From Microbacterium sp. JZ31 (GTDB lineage: Bacteria; Actinomycetota; Actinomycetes; Actinomycetales; Microbacteriaceae), in the NCBI RefSeq assembly GCF_016805985.1, contig NZ_CP017661.1, positions 1,178,001 to 1,242,000 on the forward strand: DNA of 64,000 nucleotides, given 5' to 3'. The translations under genes were made by a program, and so were the position numbers. How positions within the stretch are numbered: position 1 is the first letter of the stretch; each line of letters starts with the position of its first letter. The notes beneath the pieces are model-generated. The model worked only from the letters and a program-made list of their open reading frames with translations, ran no database searches and was not told the origin of the DNA. This document shows, in pieces, positions 1 to 8,810 of this stretch.

Positions 1-1764
1 GGATCCCCACTGGACGGGCTCGACGAGCATCAGCGACAGGCGGCCGCGACCCTGCGGGGTCCCGTCGTCGTGCTGGCCGGTGCCGGCGCGGGCAAGACGC
101 GCGTGATCACGCACCGGATCGCGCACGGCGTCGACACCGGGGCGTACTCGCCGCAGCGTGTGATGGCAGTGACCTTCACGACGAAGGCGGCGGGCGAGCT
201 GCGGGGGCGACTGCGCGCGCTGGGCATCGAGGGCGTCTCGGCGAAGACGTTCCACGCCGCGGCCCTCGCGCAGCTGAACTACTTCTGGCCGCAGGTCGCG
301 GGCGACGAGGCGCCGCGTATCGTCGACAACAAGGTGAAGCTGCTCGCGCACGCCGCCGATGCGCTGCGTCTGCGACCCGACCGCGCCACGCTGCGGGACG
401 TCGCCGCGCAGATCGAATGGCGCAAGGTCACGATGCGCACGATCGAGCAGTACGAGCGCCTCGGCCGCACGGTCGGCTCGCTCAAGACCGACGCGCTCGT
501 CGAGCTGATGCGCCGGTATGAGGCGCTGAAGGACGAGCGCCGCCAGCTCGACTTCGAGGACGTGCTGCTCGCCTGCGCGGGCATGCTCGAGGCCGAACCG
601 CGCGTCGCGGTCGCGGTGCGCGAGCAGTACCGTCACTTCACCGTCGACGAGTTCCAGGACGTCTCGCCGCTGCAGAACCGCCTGCTCGAGCTGTGGCTGG
701 GCGACCGCCGCGACCTGTGCGTCGTCGGCGATGCGAGCCAGACCATCTACTCGTTCACGGGCGCCGAATCGCGCTTCCTGCTGGAGTTCCCCACGCGCTA
801 CCCGGATGCCACGGTCGTGCGCCTCGAGCGGAACTACCGCTCGGACGGTGCCGTGCTGGAGGTGGCCAATGCGCTCATGCGGGGGCGCCCCGGGGCGCTC
901 ACCCTGGTCGCCGCCGCGGGTGAGGCGTCGTCGCCCCGGCCCGAGGTGGTCGCCTATCCGGACGACCGCGCCGAGGTCGAAGGCGTCGCGGACGCGATCG
1001 CGCGGCGGATGCAGTCCGCGCGCGCCGACGAGATCGCGGTCCTGTACCGATCGCACGCCCAGTCGGCGGCGATCCAGCAGGCGCTCTCGGCGCGGGGCAT
1101 CGCGACGAGCGTGCTCGGCGGCACGCGGTTCTTCGACATGCCCGAGGTGCGACAGGCCGTGCTGGCCATCCGCGCGGCCGCCGTCGCCCCGCACGGCGCC
1201 GGCTTCGTGGACGAGGTGCGCACGGCGCTGCGCGGCCTGGGGCACCAGGACGATCCGCCCGCCGCGGGCGGAGCGCTGCGCGACGCGTGGGAGGCGCGCG
1301 CCGCGATCCTGCGGCTCGCGGAGGAGGCCCCGGCGGGGACGACCCTGCGTTCGTTCGCCGACGACCTGATGGCGCGCGCGAAGGATCAGCACGAGCTCGC
1401 GATGCGCACCGTGACGCTGTCGACGCTGCACGCCGCCAAGGGGCTCGAGTGGCCGCACGTGCACATCCTGGGCTTCTCCGAGGGGCTGTTGCCGATCTCG
1501 TACGCCTCGTCGCTCGAGGGCGTCGACGAGGAGCGGCGGCTCGCTTACGTCGGCATCACGCGCGCCGCGCGAACGCTGTCGATCTCGTGGGCTCGGCAGT
1601 CGGAAGCGGGACGAGGGGAGCGCGCTCCGTCGCGCTTCCTCGCCGAGATCGGTCCTCATCTCGCGCAGGGGCGCCCGTCCGGCACAGGCACTCGGGGTGC
1701 GGACGGTGCGAGTGCCACGCGCGGCGCGCCTCCGCGCTCGAGCGCACGGACGCCGACGCGCTGA
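1..1764 (+). CDS. uvrD2: UvrD/Rep-type ATP-dependent DNA helicase, 5' end outside window
   Basis: Superfamily 1A 3'-5' DNA helicase of replication or repair. The reading frame is open from base 1 and shows the Q-motif (LDEHQRQA), so the start lies just upstream of the window. Motifs in order: Walker A AGAGAGKTR, DEFQD (motif II), GDASQTIYSF (III), ERNYRSDG (IV), STLHAAKGLEW (V) and YVGITRAAR (VI). It ends with SRFLAEIG plus a short basic tail. No C-terminal HRDC domain is visible, although mycobacterial UvrD2 has one. Neighbours match the Mycobacterium Rv3193c-Rv3198c block, which is why UvrD2 is preferred over UvrD1/PcrA. The 3' end overlaps the convergent ThiF-like gene by 209 bp. Confidence 0.88.
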   Translation, partial: GSPLDGLDEHQRQAAATLRGPVVVLAGAGAGKTRVITHRIAHGVDTGAYSPQRVMAVTFTTKAAGELRGRLRALGIEGVSAKTFHAAALAQLNYFWPQVAGDEAPRIVDNKVKLLAHAADALRLRPDRATLRDVAAQIEWRKVTMRTIEQYERLGRTVGSLKTDALVELMRRYEALKDERRQLDFEDVLLACAGMLEAEPRVAVAVREQYRHFTVDEFQDVSPLQNRLLELWLGDRRDLCVVGDASQTIYSFTGAESRFLLEFPTRYPDATVVRLERNYRSDGAVLEVANALMRGRPGALTLVAAAGEASSPRPEVVAYPDDRAEVEGVADAIARRMQSARADEIAVLYRSHAQSAAIQQALSARGIATSVLGGTRFFDMPEVRQAVLAIRAAAVAPHGAGFVDEVRTALRGLGHQDDPPAAGGALRDAWEARAAILRLAEEAPAGTTLRSFADDLMARAKDQHELAMRTVTLSTLHAAKGLEWPHVHILGFSEGLLPISYASSLEGVDEERRLAYVGITRAARTLSISWARQSEAGRGERAPSRFLAEIGPHLAQGRPSGTGTRGADGASATRGAPPRSSARTPTR

Positions 1765-2458
1765 CGTCCCGGCCGCGGCCCGGGTGCACGCCGTCGCGCA
1801 GGAGACGCGCGACGAGCATCCCGGCCTCCATCGCCCGCGCGCGGGGCACGGCGACGGGGCGGCGTCCGACCAGCTGAGCGACGATCGCGGGCCACGCCGA
1901 ATCGCGTTCGCGCTCGTGCGCGGCGAGGCACGCGAGGCAGGCCGTGCGTCCGGGCTCGACGAGCGGGCCGACCGTCACGCCGCCGCCGTCGAACACGACC
2001 GGCACGTGCGGGACGTCGTCGGCCATCAGCTGCGCGGGCACGTGCGGCGGCACGTGGTGATGGGCGAGCAGCACGACGGCATCGCCCGCGAACGGCGCCG
2101 CCGGTGCCGCCCACGTCGCGGCGATGCCGACAGCGCCCAGGGCTTCGGCCACGTCGCTCGAGGTCGTGGCGTCCACGCCGTCGGCCGCGCGCAGCTGCAC
2201 CGTGCGGACCGCACCGGGACGCGCGAGCGCGCCCTCCAGCTCCGCGAGGAAGGCGGCCAGCTCGTGCGCCGGCACCTCCAGCGCCGCGGTCAGCCGCTCG
2301 AGGGTCGCCGAATCGACGCCGCGCTCCATGGCGCCGAGCACCCGCTGCTGCCACGGCGCGGGGTCCCGGAGGGTCACGACGGCATGCGCGCCCAGCTGCA
2401 ACGTCGTCTCATCGCGCCAGAGCGCCGGGTGGGACGGATCGATCCGGAGGAACGTCAT
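1556..2458 (-). CDS. ThiF/TOMM cyclodehydratase-like protein (Rv3196 type)
   Basis: Resembles the ThiF-like 'TOMM leader-peptide-binding' family of actinobacteria. Visible signatures are GRTACLACLAAHERERD with a CxxC pair, and HPECLC near residue 257, which together look like a zinc site; the nucleotide-binding glycine motif of true E1 enzymes is not clear. No YcaO partner or precursor peptide is nearby, so thiazole/oxazole chemistry is not implied. The last 40 residues or so are basic, low-complexity and antisense to the helicase, so the conserved protein effectively ends near 1680. It lies downstream of the zincin-like gene on the same strand, probably co-transcribed. Confidence 0.75.
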   Translation of the reverse strand: MTFLRIDPSHPALWRDETTLQLGAHAVVTLRDPAPWQQRVLGAMERGVDSATLERLTAALEVPAHELAAFLAELEGALARPGAVRTVQLRAADGVDATTSSDVAEALGAVGIAATWAAPAAPFAGDAVVLLAHHHVPPHVPAQLMADDVPHVPVVFDGGGVTVGPLVEPGRTACLACLAAHERERDSAWPAIVAQLVGRRPVAVPRARAMEAGMLVARLLRDGVHPGRGRDVSASASVRSSAEARRAWHSHRPHPECLCRTGAPARDEDRSRRGSATERAPLVPLPTAEPTRSTAFARRA

Positions 2459-2548
2459 GGGCCCATCGTGCGCGCCCGCGTCAGACGCCGGGCGGGCTGT
2501 CCACAGCCCCTGCCGCCCGCTCGTCGCGCGGCGCGCTGTGGACGAGGC

Positions 2549-4012
2549 TCACACCGGCCGGGGACCCTCCGGAGCGTCGTCACCGTCCGTGCGCGGCGCG
2601 TCATCCGATCCGCCCTCGTCCGAGCGGTCGCTGTCCACACCGTCGGAGGAGCCCCCCGGCTCGGGAGCAGGCGAGCCCTCGGCCTCCGCGAGCAGGCGGT
2701 CGATAGCGTCGTCCATCTCGTCGCGCTGCGGCGCCTCGCCGCGGGCGCTCGCCTCGAGGCGGGCGATCAGGCGCGACGGGTCGTCGATGTCGGCGGCCTC
2801 GGGGACGAAATCGGGGGAGTCCCACAGCGCGTCACGCGCCTCGACCCCGACGGCCTCGGTCACGGCACGCCACATCGCGGCCGCCTCGCGCAGGCGTCGC
2901 GGACGCAGCTTGAGGCCGACCAGCGCTCCGAGCGCGTCCTCTGCCGGGCCGCCCACGGCTCGCCGACGACGGATCGCCTCGGCGATGCGATCGAGAGCCG
3001 GGATGCGCGAGGTCGCGTCGGCGGTCACCACGTCGACCCAGCCCTCGATCAGCGCGAGCATGTTCTCGAGCCGGTCGAGCGCCCGCTTCTGCGCCTCGGT
3101 CTGCTGCGGCAGCAGCGCACCGCTCTCGAGCGCCGAGCGCAGCTCGTCGAGGTCGGACGGGTCGAAGCGCGACGCGAGCTCCTCGAGTCGCTCGGTGTCG
3201 ATGTGCACTCCGCGCGCGTACTCGGTGACCTGCGACAGCACGTGCAGCCGCAGCCACTTCGCGTGCCGGAACAGCCGCGCGTGCGCGAGCTCGCGCGCCG
3301 CGACGTACAGCGCGAGCTGGTCGTCGGGGATCTCCAGGCCACGCCCGAGATCCGCGAAGTTCTGCGGCAGGATGGCCGCCGTGCCGGCCGGCAGGACCGG
3401 GATGCCCACGTCGCCGCCGCTGACCACCTCGAGCGAGAGCTTGCCGACGACCTGGCCGAGCTGGGTCGCGAAGAGCGACCCGCCGATACCGCGCATCATC
3501 TGCCCGGCGTTCGCGACGAGTCCCTGCATCTCCTCGGGCACCTGCTGGCTGAGGCTCTCGGTCAGCGCGTCCGCGACGGGCTCGGCGAGCTCCTGCCACA
3601 CCGCGAGCGTCTTCTCCACCCAGTCGCCGCGCGTGATCGCGCGCGGCGCCTCGGCGAGGTCCGCGATCGCGGTCGCCTCCGACAGCCACAGGTCGGCGAG
3701 GTGGAACGCCTGGTCCAGGTCGGCGCGCTGACCCTGCGTCACGCTCAGCCCGTCCTGGTTCGCGATGTGCAGCGCCTGTCGCTTCGTGACGCTCCAGTCG
3801 ATGCCGTTCCCGGACGTCCGGAACGCGCTCTGCAGGTTCTGCATCACCTGGGACAGGGTCGCCGGGTCGATCGGCATGCCCGTCAGCCGGGCGAGCTGCT
3901 CGGGATCCATGCGAGCGAACTGCTCGGGATCGAACTGGCTGCCCGAGGCCCCGAAGAGCTGTCGCATGAGCTCCTGGAACTCGTCCTCGGGGGAGCGGTC
4001 GTCATCTGCCAC
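2549..4012 (-). CDS. Zincin-like DUF2342/zinc-dependent metalloprotease family protein
   Basis: 487 residues, the usual size for this actinobacterial family (M. tuberculosis Rv3195 type). The helical segment where zincins carry HExxH reads R240-E-L-A-H244, so the first histidine is replaced and proteolysis is doubtful. The conserved EGWVD motif follows. The N-terminus is acidic and the C-terminal 60 residues are low-complexity acidic. There is no signal peptide. It lies divergently from the PDZ-Lon gene over a shared promoter region, and this pairing is conserved in actinobacteria, suggesting a common membrane or proteostasis role that is still unknown. Confidence 0.82.
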   Translation of the reverse strand: MADDDRSPEDEFQELMRQLFGASGSQFDPEQFARMDPEQLARLTGMPIDPATLSQVMQNLQSAFRTSGNGIDWSVTKRQALHIANQDGLSVTQGQRADLDQAFHLADLWLSEATAIADLAEAPRAITRGDWVEKTLAVWQELAEPVADALTESLSQQVPEEMQGLVANAGQMMRGIGGSLFATQLGQVVGKLSLEVVSGGDVGIPVLPAGTAAILPQNFADLGRGLEIPDDQLALYVAARELAHARLFRHAKWLRLHVLSQVTEYARGVHIDTERLEELASRFDPSDLDELRSALESGALLPQQTEAQKRALDRLENMLALIEGWVDVVTADATSRIPALDRIAEAIRRRRAVGGPAEDALGALVGLKLRPRRLREAAAMWRAVTEAVGVEARDALWDSPDFVPEAADIDDPSRLIARLEASARGEAPQRDEMDDAIDRLLAEAEGSPAPEPGGSSDGVDSDRSDEGGSDDAPRTDGDDAPEGPRPV

Positions 4013-4050
4013 GTCAGCCGCCTTTCAGCCGGTCGAAGCTCGGTGGTTCT

Positions 4051-4060
4051 ACGCTAGTCT
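4051..4060. promoter_or_regulatory. Back-to-back -10 boxes between divergent genes
   Basis: TAGTCT at 4055-4060 faces the PDZ-Lon gene and TAGCGT (complement 4051-4056) faces the zincin-like gene. The two hexamers share a TA step, so the promoters probably exclude each other. No clear -35 box is seen for either. Confidence 0.5.
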
Positions 4061-4159
4061 CACCCGTCTTCGCCTACTCCGGCCCTCGCCGCAGACGCCT
4101 TACGCCGCCCGCGAACGACGGCGCATCCAGGATCCGGTGGGGACCGCGAGGGAGAAGAC

Positions 4160-5293
4160 GTGACGCTGTTCGAAGCGCAGGAGGACGAGCGCGGGCTGCC
4201 GCCCCGCGCGCGATCCATGTCGCGCCGCACCCTTGCCGGCATGTGGGCGATCGTGATCGCCGTGGTCGTGCTCGTCGTGCTGACCTTCCTGCCGACGGCC
4301 TACGTGATCCAGCGACCCGGACCGGTGTACGACACGATCGGCACGGCCGAGTCCGCGGACGGCACCGAGCTTCCCCTGATCGCGATCTCGGGCACCGAGA
4401 CGTTCGACGACACGGCGGGCACGCTCGACCTCACGACGGTGCAGGTCGTCGGCAACCGCGAGCGCACGCCGTCCTGGTTCGAGCTCGCGATCGCATGGCT
4501 GGATCCGTCTCGGGCCGTGGTGCCGATCGACGCGGTGTTCCCCGAGGGCGTCACGAGCGAGCAGCGCGAGGAGCAGAACGCTGTGCTGATGGTCGACTCG
4601 CAGGCAGAGGCGACGGCCGCCGCGCTCGGCCAGCTCGGCTACGACCTCGACGCGACGGTCGAGGTGGCGGGGGTGCCGTCCGACGACGCGCCGGCCGCGG
4701 GACTGATCGAGGCGGGCGACCGCATCCTGTCCGCGAACGGCACGCCCGTGACGGAGGCGACGCAGCTGCGCGAGCTGATCCAGGAGGGCGAGGGGGAGCC
4801 GGTCGAGATCGCCTACGAGCGCGACGGCGAGGAGGGGACCGTCACGGTCACCCCCGAGGAGGGACAGATCGAGGGCGAGCAGGCCTGGCTGATCGGCATC
4901 ACGCTCACGACCGCCTACGACTTCCCGTTCGACGTCACGATCCAGCTCGACAACGTCGGCGGCCCGAGTGCGGGCATGATGTTCGCGCTCGGCATGATCG
5001 ACGTGCTCACGCCCGGCGCGCTCAACGGCGGCGAGAACGTCGCCGGCACGGGCACGATCACGGCCGACGGCACGGTGGGGCCGATCGGCGGCATCCGGCA
5101 GAAGCTCTACGGCGCGCGCGACGCGGGCGCCGAGTGGTTCCTCGCCCCGGCAGACAACTGCAACGAGGTCGTCGGGCACATCCCGGACGGTCTGCAGGTG
5201 TTCTCGGTCGCCACGCTCGACGACTCCCTCACCGCGCTCGAGGGCATCGCGGCGGGCGACACCGCGGACCTCGCCACCTGCGCGGCGGGCTGA
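4160..5293 (+). CDS. YlbL-family membrane-anchored PDZ-Lon (S16) protease
   Basis: One N-terminal transmembrane helix (about residues 24-44), a PDZ domain (about 130-215) and a C-terminal Lon-type S16 proteolytic domain facing the cell exterior. The catalytic dyad is visible as Ser270 in GGPSAG and Lys315 in IRQK, with normal Lon spacing. No AAA+ domain is present, as in Bacillus YlbL. The GTG start at 4160 is chosen for the GGAG sequence five bases upstream. It is followed by the UPF0182 gene, the same order as Rv3194c-Rv3193c. Confidence 0.92.
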   Translation: MTLFEAQEDERGLPPRARSMSRRTLAGMWAIVIAVVVLVVLTFLPTAYVIQRPGPVYDTIGTAESADGTELPLIAISGTETFDDTAGTLDLTTVQVVGNRERTPSWFELAIAWLDPSRAVVPIDAVFPEGVTSEQREEQNAVLMVDSQAEATAAALGQLGYDLDATVEVAGVPSDDAPAAGLIEAGDRILSANGTPVTEATQLRELIQEGEGEPVEIAYERDGEEGTVTVTPEEGQIEGEQAWLIGITLTTAYDFPFDVTIQLDNVGGPSAGMMFALGMIDVLTPGALNGGENVAGTGTITADGTVGPIGGIRQKLYGARDAGAEWFLAPADNCNEVVGHIPDGLQVFSVATLDDSLTALEGIAAGDTADLATCAAG

Positions 5294-5361
5294 GCGGGAC
5301 GCGCGCGTTCCCCCGTGGGCGAACATGAGCCGCTCAGGGCAGACCCATAAGGAGCTCTTAG

Positions 5362-5367
5362 TAGGCT
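5362..5367 (+). promoter_or_regulatory. -10 box TAGGCT, leaderless promoter of the UPF0182 gene
   Basis: TAGGCT ends 7 nt before the GTG at 5375 and there is no usable ribosome binding site between them, so transcription likely begins at the start codon. Confidence 0.6.
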
Positions 5368-5374
5368 TCCAAGG

Positions 5375-8290
5375 GTGACCACGACCCCTGCGCCGAAGGC
5401 GGCCGCGCCGTCCCCATTCCGACGTATCGTCACGATCTCCCTCTCGGTGATCGCGGCCCTCGTCGTCGCGTTCTTCGCGTTCTCGAACCTCTACGCCGAG
5501 TACCTCTGGTTCGATCAGCTCGGCTTCGAGAGCGTGCTGACCACGCAGTGGCTCGCGCGGATCGTGATGTTCCTCATCGGGTTCATCGCGATGGCGGGCC
5601 CCGTGTGGCTCGCGATCTTCCTCGCGTACCGGCTGCGCCCCGTCTACGCGCGACTGAGCTCGCAGCTCGACCGCTACCAGGAGGTCGTCGAGCCGCTGCG
5701 TCGCCTCGCGATGTGGGGCATCCCGGTGTTCTTCGGCTTCTTCGCCGGATTCGCCGCCTCGGCCCAGTGGGAGACCACGTGGCTGTGGTTCAACGGCGTC
5801 GCCACCGGCCAGTCCGACCCCGAGCACGGGCTCGACGCCGGCTTCTACATGTTCGCGATGCCCTTCTATTCGGCGGTCGCGGGCTTCGCCTCGGCCGTGG
5901 TGCTGATCAGCCTGCTGCTGACGGCGCTGGTGTCGTACCTGTACGGCTCGGTGCGCGTCGGACAGGGCGAGCTGCGCATCTCTAAACCCGCGCGCATCCA
6001 GCTCGCGGTGCTCGCCGGCGTGTACCTGCTGATCCAGGCGGGGAGTCTGTGGCTCGACCGCTACCTGACGCTCGTCGAGGTCGACGGGCGGATCACGGGA
6101 CCCGCGTACACCGGCGTGAACGCGATCATCCCCGGGCAGACGATCCTGTCCGTCGTCGCCGCGCTCGTGGCGATCCTGTTCTTCGTCACGGCCTTCATCG
6201 GCAAGTGGCGGTACCCGCTGATCGCGACCGCGCTGCTGATCGTGACGTCTCTCGTGGTCGGGATCGGCTACCCCTGGGCCGTGCAGACGTTCCAGGTGCG
6301 CCCGAACGAGCGCGAGCTGGAGATGGACTACTTCCAGCGCAACGTCGACAGCACGCGTGCCGCGTACGGACTCGACGGGATCGAGAAGACCGAGTTCAGT
6401 GCGGAGACCGAGGTCGAGGCCGGACAGCTGCGCAACGACGCCGACACCACCGCGTCGCTGCGTCTGATCGACCCGGGCATCGTCAGCCCCACCGTGCGCC
6501 AGCTTCAGCAGTACCGCCCGTACTACGGCTTCAACGAGCGCCTCGACGTCGACCGGTACGAGATCGACGGCGAGACGCAGGACACCGTCGTGGCGGTGCG
6601 CGAGCTGAACCTCGACGAGCTCGACGGCAGCGCGCAGACCTGGCAGAACACCACGATGGTCTACACGCACGGCTACGGCATGGTCGCGGCGAAGGGCAAC
6701 GAGCGCACGAACGAGGGCGAGCCGGTCTTCATCGAGGGCAGCATCCCGTCGTCGGGCTTCCTGTCGGAGCTCGACTACGAGCCGCGCGTGTACTTCGGCG
6801 AGAACTCGCCCGAGTACTCGATCGTCGGCGCGCCCGAGGGTGCCGAGGACATGGAGCTCGACTACCCGCGCGGCGAGGAGGGGGCGAACGAGACCCGCAC
6901 GACCTTCGAGGGCGAGGGCGGGCCGAGCGTGGGCAACTTCTTCCACAAGCTGCTGTACGCCATGAAGTTCCAGTCGGAGCAGATCCTCTTCTCCGACAAC
7001 GTGAACGCGGAGTCGCAGATCCTCTACGACCGCGATCCGTCGCTGCGCGTGCAGAAGGTCGCTCCGTACCTCACGATCGACAGCGACCCCTACCCGAGCG
7101 TGGTGGACGGCCGGATCGTGTGGATCGTCGACGCGTACACGACGAGCTCGTCGTACCCGTATTCGTCGGGCGTCAGCCTGTCGAGCGCGATCAGCGACTC
7201 CACGAACCCCGCTCCGAACCTGCGGATCGACGACATCAACTACATCCGCAACTCGGTCAAGGCCACGGTCGACGCCTACGACGGCAGCGTGAAGCTGTAC
7301 GCGTGGGATGAGAACGACCCGGTGCTGCAGACGTGGCAGAAGGTCTACCCGTCGACCGTCGAGCCGATCAGCGAGATGAGCGGCGAGCTCATGAGCCACG
7401 TGCGCTACCCGACCGACCTGTTCAAGGTGCAGCGGGCGATGCTCGGCACGTACCACGTCGACACCGCGGGGCAGTTCTACCAGCGTGACAACGCGTGGAC
7501 GGCGCCGGCCGACCCGGCCAACGACCAGGTGCTGCAGCCGCCGTACTACCTGTCGATGCGCATGCCGGGGCAGGAGGAGCCGACGTTCTCGATGTTCACG
7601 ACGTTCATCCCCGAGGGCGGCCAGCGCAACGTGCTGACCGGCTACCTGTCGGTGGATTCGGACGCCGGCAACGAGACGGGAGTCAAGCGCGAGGACTACG
7701 GCAAGCTGCGGCTGCTGGAGATCTCCGCGGACACGACCGTGCCCGGCCCCGGTCAGGTGCAGAACGCGTTCGACTCCGACGCGAACATCGCGTCGCAGAT
7801 GAACGTGCTGCAGATCGGAAACTCGAACGTGCGGCTCGGCAACCTGCTGACCCTTCCCGTCGGCGGCGGCCTGCTGTACGTGCAGCCCGTGTTCGTGCAG
7901 TCGACGGGTGGCACGCAGTACCCGCTGCTGCGCAAGGTGCTCGTGGCGTTCGGCGACCAGCTCGCGTTCGAGGACACGCTCGCCGAGGCGCTGGATTCGC
8001 TGTTCGGCGGCGACTCGGGTGCGCAGACGGGTGATGAGGGCGTGACGCCGACCGACCCGGAGACCCCGCCGGCCGAGGGCGAGACGCCTCCGGCCGAGGG
8101 GGAGACGCCTCCGACCGAGGGCGAGACCCCGCCGGCCGAGGGCGACACCTACGAGCAGGCGCTCGCGGACGTGCAGGAGGCCCTCGAGGCCAAGCAGGCC
8201 GCGCTCGAGGCCGACGACCAGGTGGCGTACGCCGAGGCGGACGCGCGACTCACGGAGGCCGTGCAGCGCCTGCTGGAGCTGCAGCCGTAG
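5375..8290 (+). CDS. UPF0182 family integral membrane protein
   Basis: 971 residues. The first 310 or so carry about seven hydrophobic helices; the rest is a large soluble region expected outside the membrane. Near the C-terminus (about 890-925) there are four to five tandem TPPAEGE-type repeats and then a helical EALEAKQAALEADD tail, which in related proteins varies most in length. Function is unknown; homologues are near-universal in actinobacteria beside the PDZ-Lon protease. The GTG start is supported by the -10 box seven bases upstream. Confidence 0.92.
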   Translation: MTTTPAPKAAAPSPFRRIVTISLSVIAALVVAFFAFSNLYAEYLWFDQLGFESVLTTQWLARIVMFLIGFIAMAGPVWLAIFLAYRLRPVYARLSSQLDRYQEVVEPLRRLAMWGIPVFFGFFAGFAASAQWETTWLWFNGVATGQSDPEHGLDAGFYMFAMPFYSAVAGFASAVVLISLLLTALVSYLYGSVRVGQGELRISKPARIQLAVLAGVYLLIQAGSLWLDRYLTLVEVDGRITGPAYTGVNAIIPGQTILSVVAALVAILFFVTAFIGKWRYPLIATALLIVTSLVVGIGYPWAVQTFQVRPNERELEMDYFQRNVDSTRAAYGLDGIEKTEFSAETEVEAGQLRNDADTTASLRLIDPGIVSPTVRQLQQYRPYYGFNERLDVDRYEIDGETQDTVVAVRELNLDELDGSAQTWQNTTMVYTHGYGMVAAKGNERTNEGEPVFIEGSIPSSGFLSELDYEPRVYFGENSPEYSIVGAPEGAEDMELDYPRGEEGANETRTTFEGEGGPSVGNFFHKLLYAMKFQSEQILFSDNVNAESQILYDRDPSLRVQKVAPYLTIDSDPYPSVVDGRIVWIVDAYTTSSSYPYSSGVSLSSAISDSTNPAPNLRIDDINYIRNSVKATVDAYDGSVKLYAWDENDPVLQTWQKVYPSTVEPISEMSGELMSHVRYPTDLFKVQRAMLGTYHVDTAGQFYQRDNAWTAPADPANDQVLQPPYYLSMRMPGQEEPTFSMFTTFIPEGGQRNVLTGYLSVDSDAGNETGVKREDYGKLRLLEISADTTVPGPGQVQNAFDSDANIASQMNVLQIGNSNVRLGNLLTLPVGGGLLYVQPVFVQSTGGTQYPLLRKVLVAFGDQLAFEDTLAEALDSLFGGDSGAQTGDEGVTPTDPETPPAEGETPPAEGETPPTEGETPPAEGDTYEQALADVQEALEAKQAALEADDQVAYAEADARLTEAVQRLLELQP

Positions 8291-8303
8291 TCACACGCTC
8301 TCA

Positions 8304-8335
8304 GGCGAGGGCGATCCATCCGGATCGTCCTCGCC
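8304..8335 (+). terminator. Hairpin downstream of the UPF0182 gene
   Basis: 14-bp arms (8304-8317 and 8322-8335) with one G-T wobble and a 4-nt loop, 13 bases after the stop codon. There is only a weak T-rich tail. Confidence 0.6.
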
Positions 8336-8443
8336 TCGTTCGTGTGCCCGTGATCGTGATCGTGCTCGTGCTCGTTCTCGTCGCCGTGGGACGCGGCGAT
8401 GAACGCGCGGCGACGCGCCCGGGAAGCACGGATGTCCTCCCGA

Positions 8444-8473
8444 TTGGCGTGCTCGTAAACCCCGTGCTAGAGT
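8444..8473 (+). promoter_or_regulatory. Promoter of the initiator tRNA
   Basis: -35 TTGGCG (8444-8449), an 18-bp spacer and -10 TAGAGT (8468-8473), placing the transcript start a few bases before the mature tRNA. The stretch 8336-8443 upstream has a GTGATC/GTGCTC hexamer run and no recognisable gene. Confidence 0.7.
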
Positions 8474-8485
8474 TTTCTCTTGTGC

Positions 8486-8559
8486 CGCGGGGTGGAGCAG
8501 CTCGGTAGCTCGCTGGGCTCATAACCCAGAGGTCGCAGGTTCAAATCCTGTCCCCGCAA
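8486..8559 (+). tRNA. Initiator tRNA-fMet (CAU)
   Basis: 74-nt cloverleaf with acceptor arm CGCGGGG/CCCCGCA. It has the two initiator hallmarks: a C1xA72 mismatch and three consecutive G-C pairs (GGG/CCC) below the CAU anticodon loop. The discriminator is A and the 3' CCA is not encoded. It is a stand-alone transcription unit with its own promoter and terminator. Confidence 0.97.
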
Positions 8560-8565
8560 CAAAAC

Positions 8566-8595
8566 GAAGGCCCGGTCCGCAAGGACCGGGCCTTC
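8566..8595 (+). terminator. Terminator of tRNA-fMet
   Basis: Perfect 13-bp arms (gaaggcccggtcc and its complement) around a GCAA tetraloop, followed by TGCTTTG. It lies 6 nt after the tRNA. Confidence 0.85.
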
Positions 8596-8798
8596 TGCTT
8601 TGTCCCGGGCGAGAGCGACCTCCGTTCTAGGCCTCAGTCGGGTTCTGCGAGAAGCTGCGTAACGTTCATCCGTGTCCTGAGGAGCGGACGCCCGCTGAGG
8701 TCGTCAATGTCGCCTCCCACGGCGCACTGTCCGGAACCCTGTGCCGATCGCGGCGGGATATGAGAAATCCCGCGCTGTCGGCCGAAGCATCGACACCA

Positions 8799-8804
8799 TA
8801 CGAT
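8799..8804 (+). promoter_or_regulatory. -10 box TACGAT, leaderless promoter of a lipoprotein gene
   Basis: TACGAT ends 6 nt before the ATG at 8811. No Shine-Dalgarno sequence is present, and this placement is the main reason for choosing that start. Confidence 0.55.
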
Positions 8805-8810
8805 CGGGCC

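Noticed and set aside
1697..4057. Long plus-strand open frame of 786 codons
   Set aside because: It is antisense to the ThiF-like and zincin-like genes, rich in Arg/His/Gly, without any domain; a GC-rich shadow frame.
4100..7456. 1118-codon minus-strand open frame
   Set aside because: Runs antisense through the well-supported PDZ-Lon and UPF0182 genes and has low-complexity His/Arg/Asp composition.
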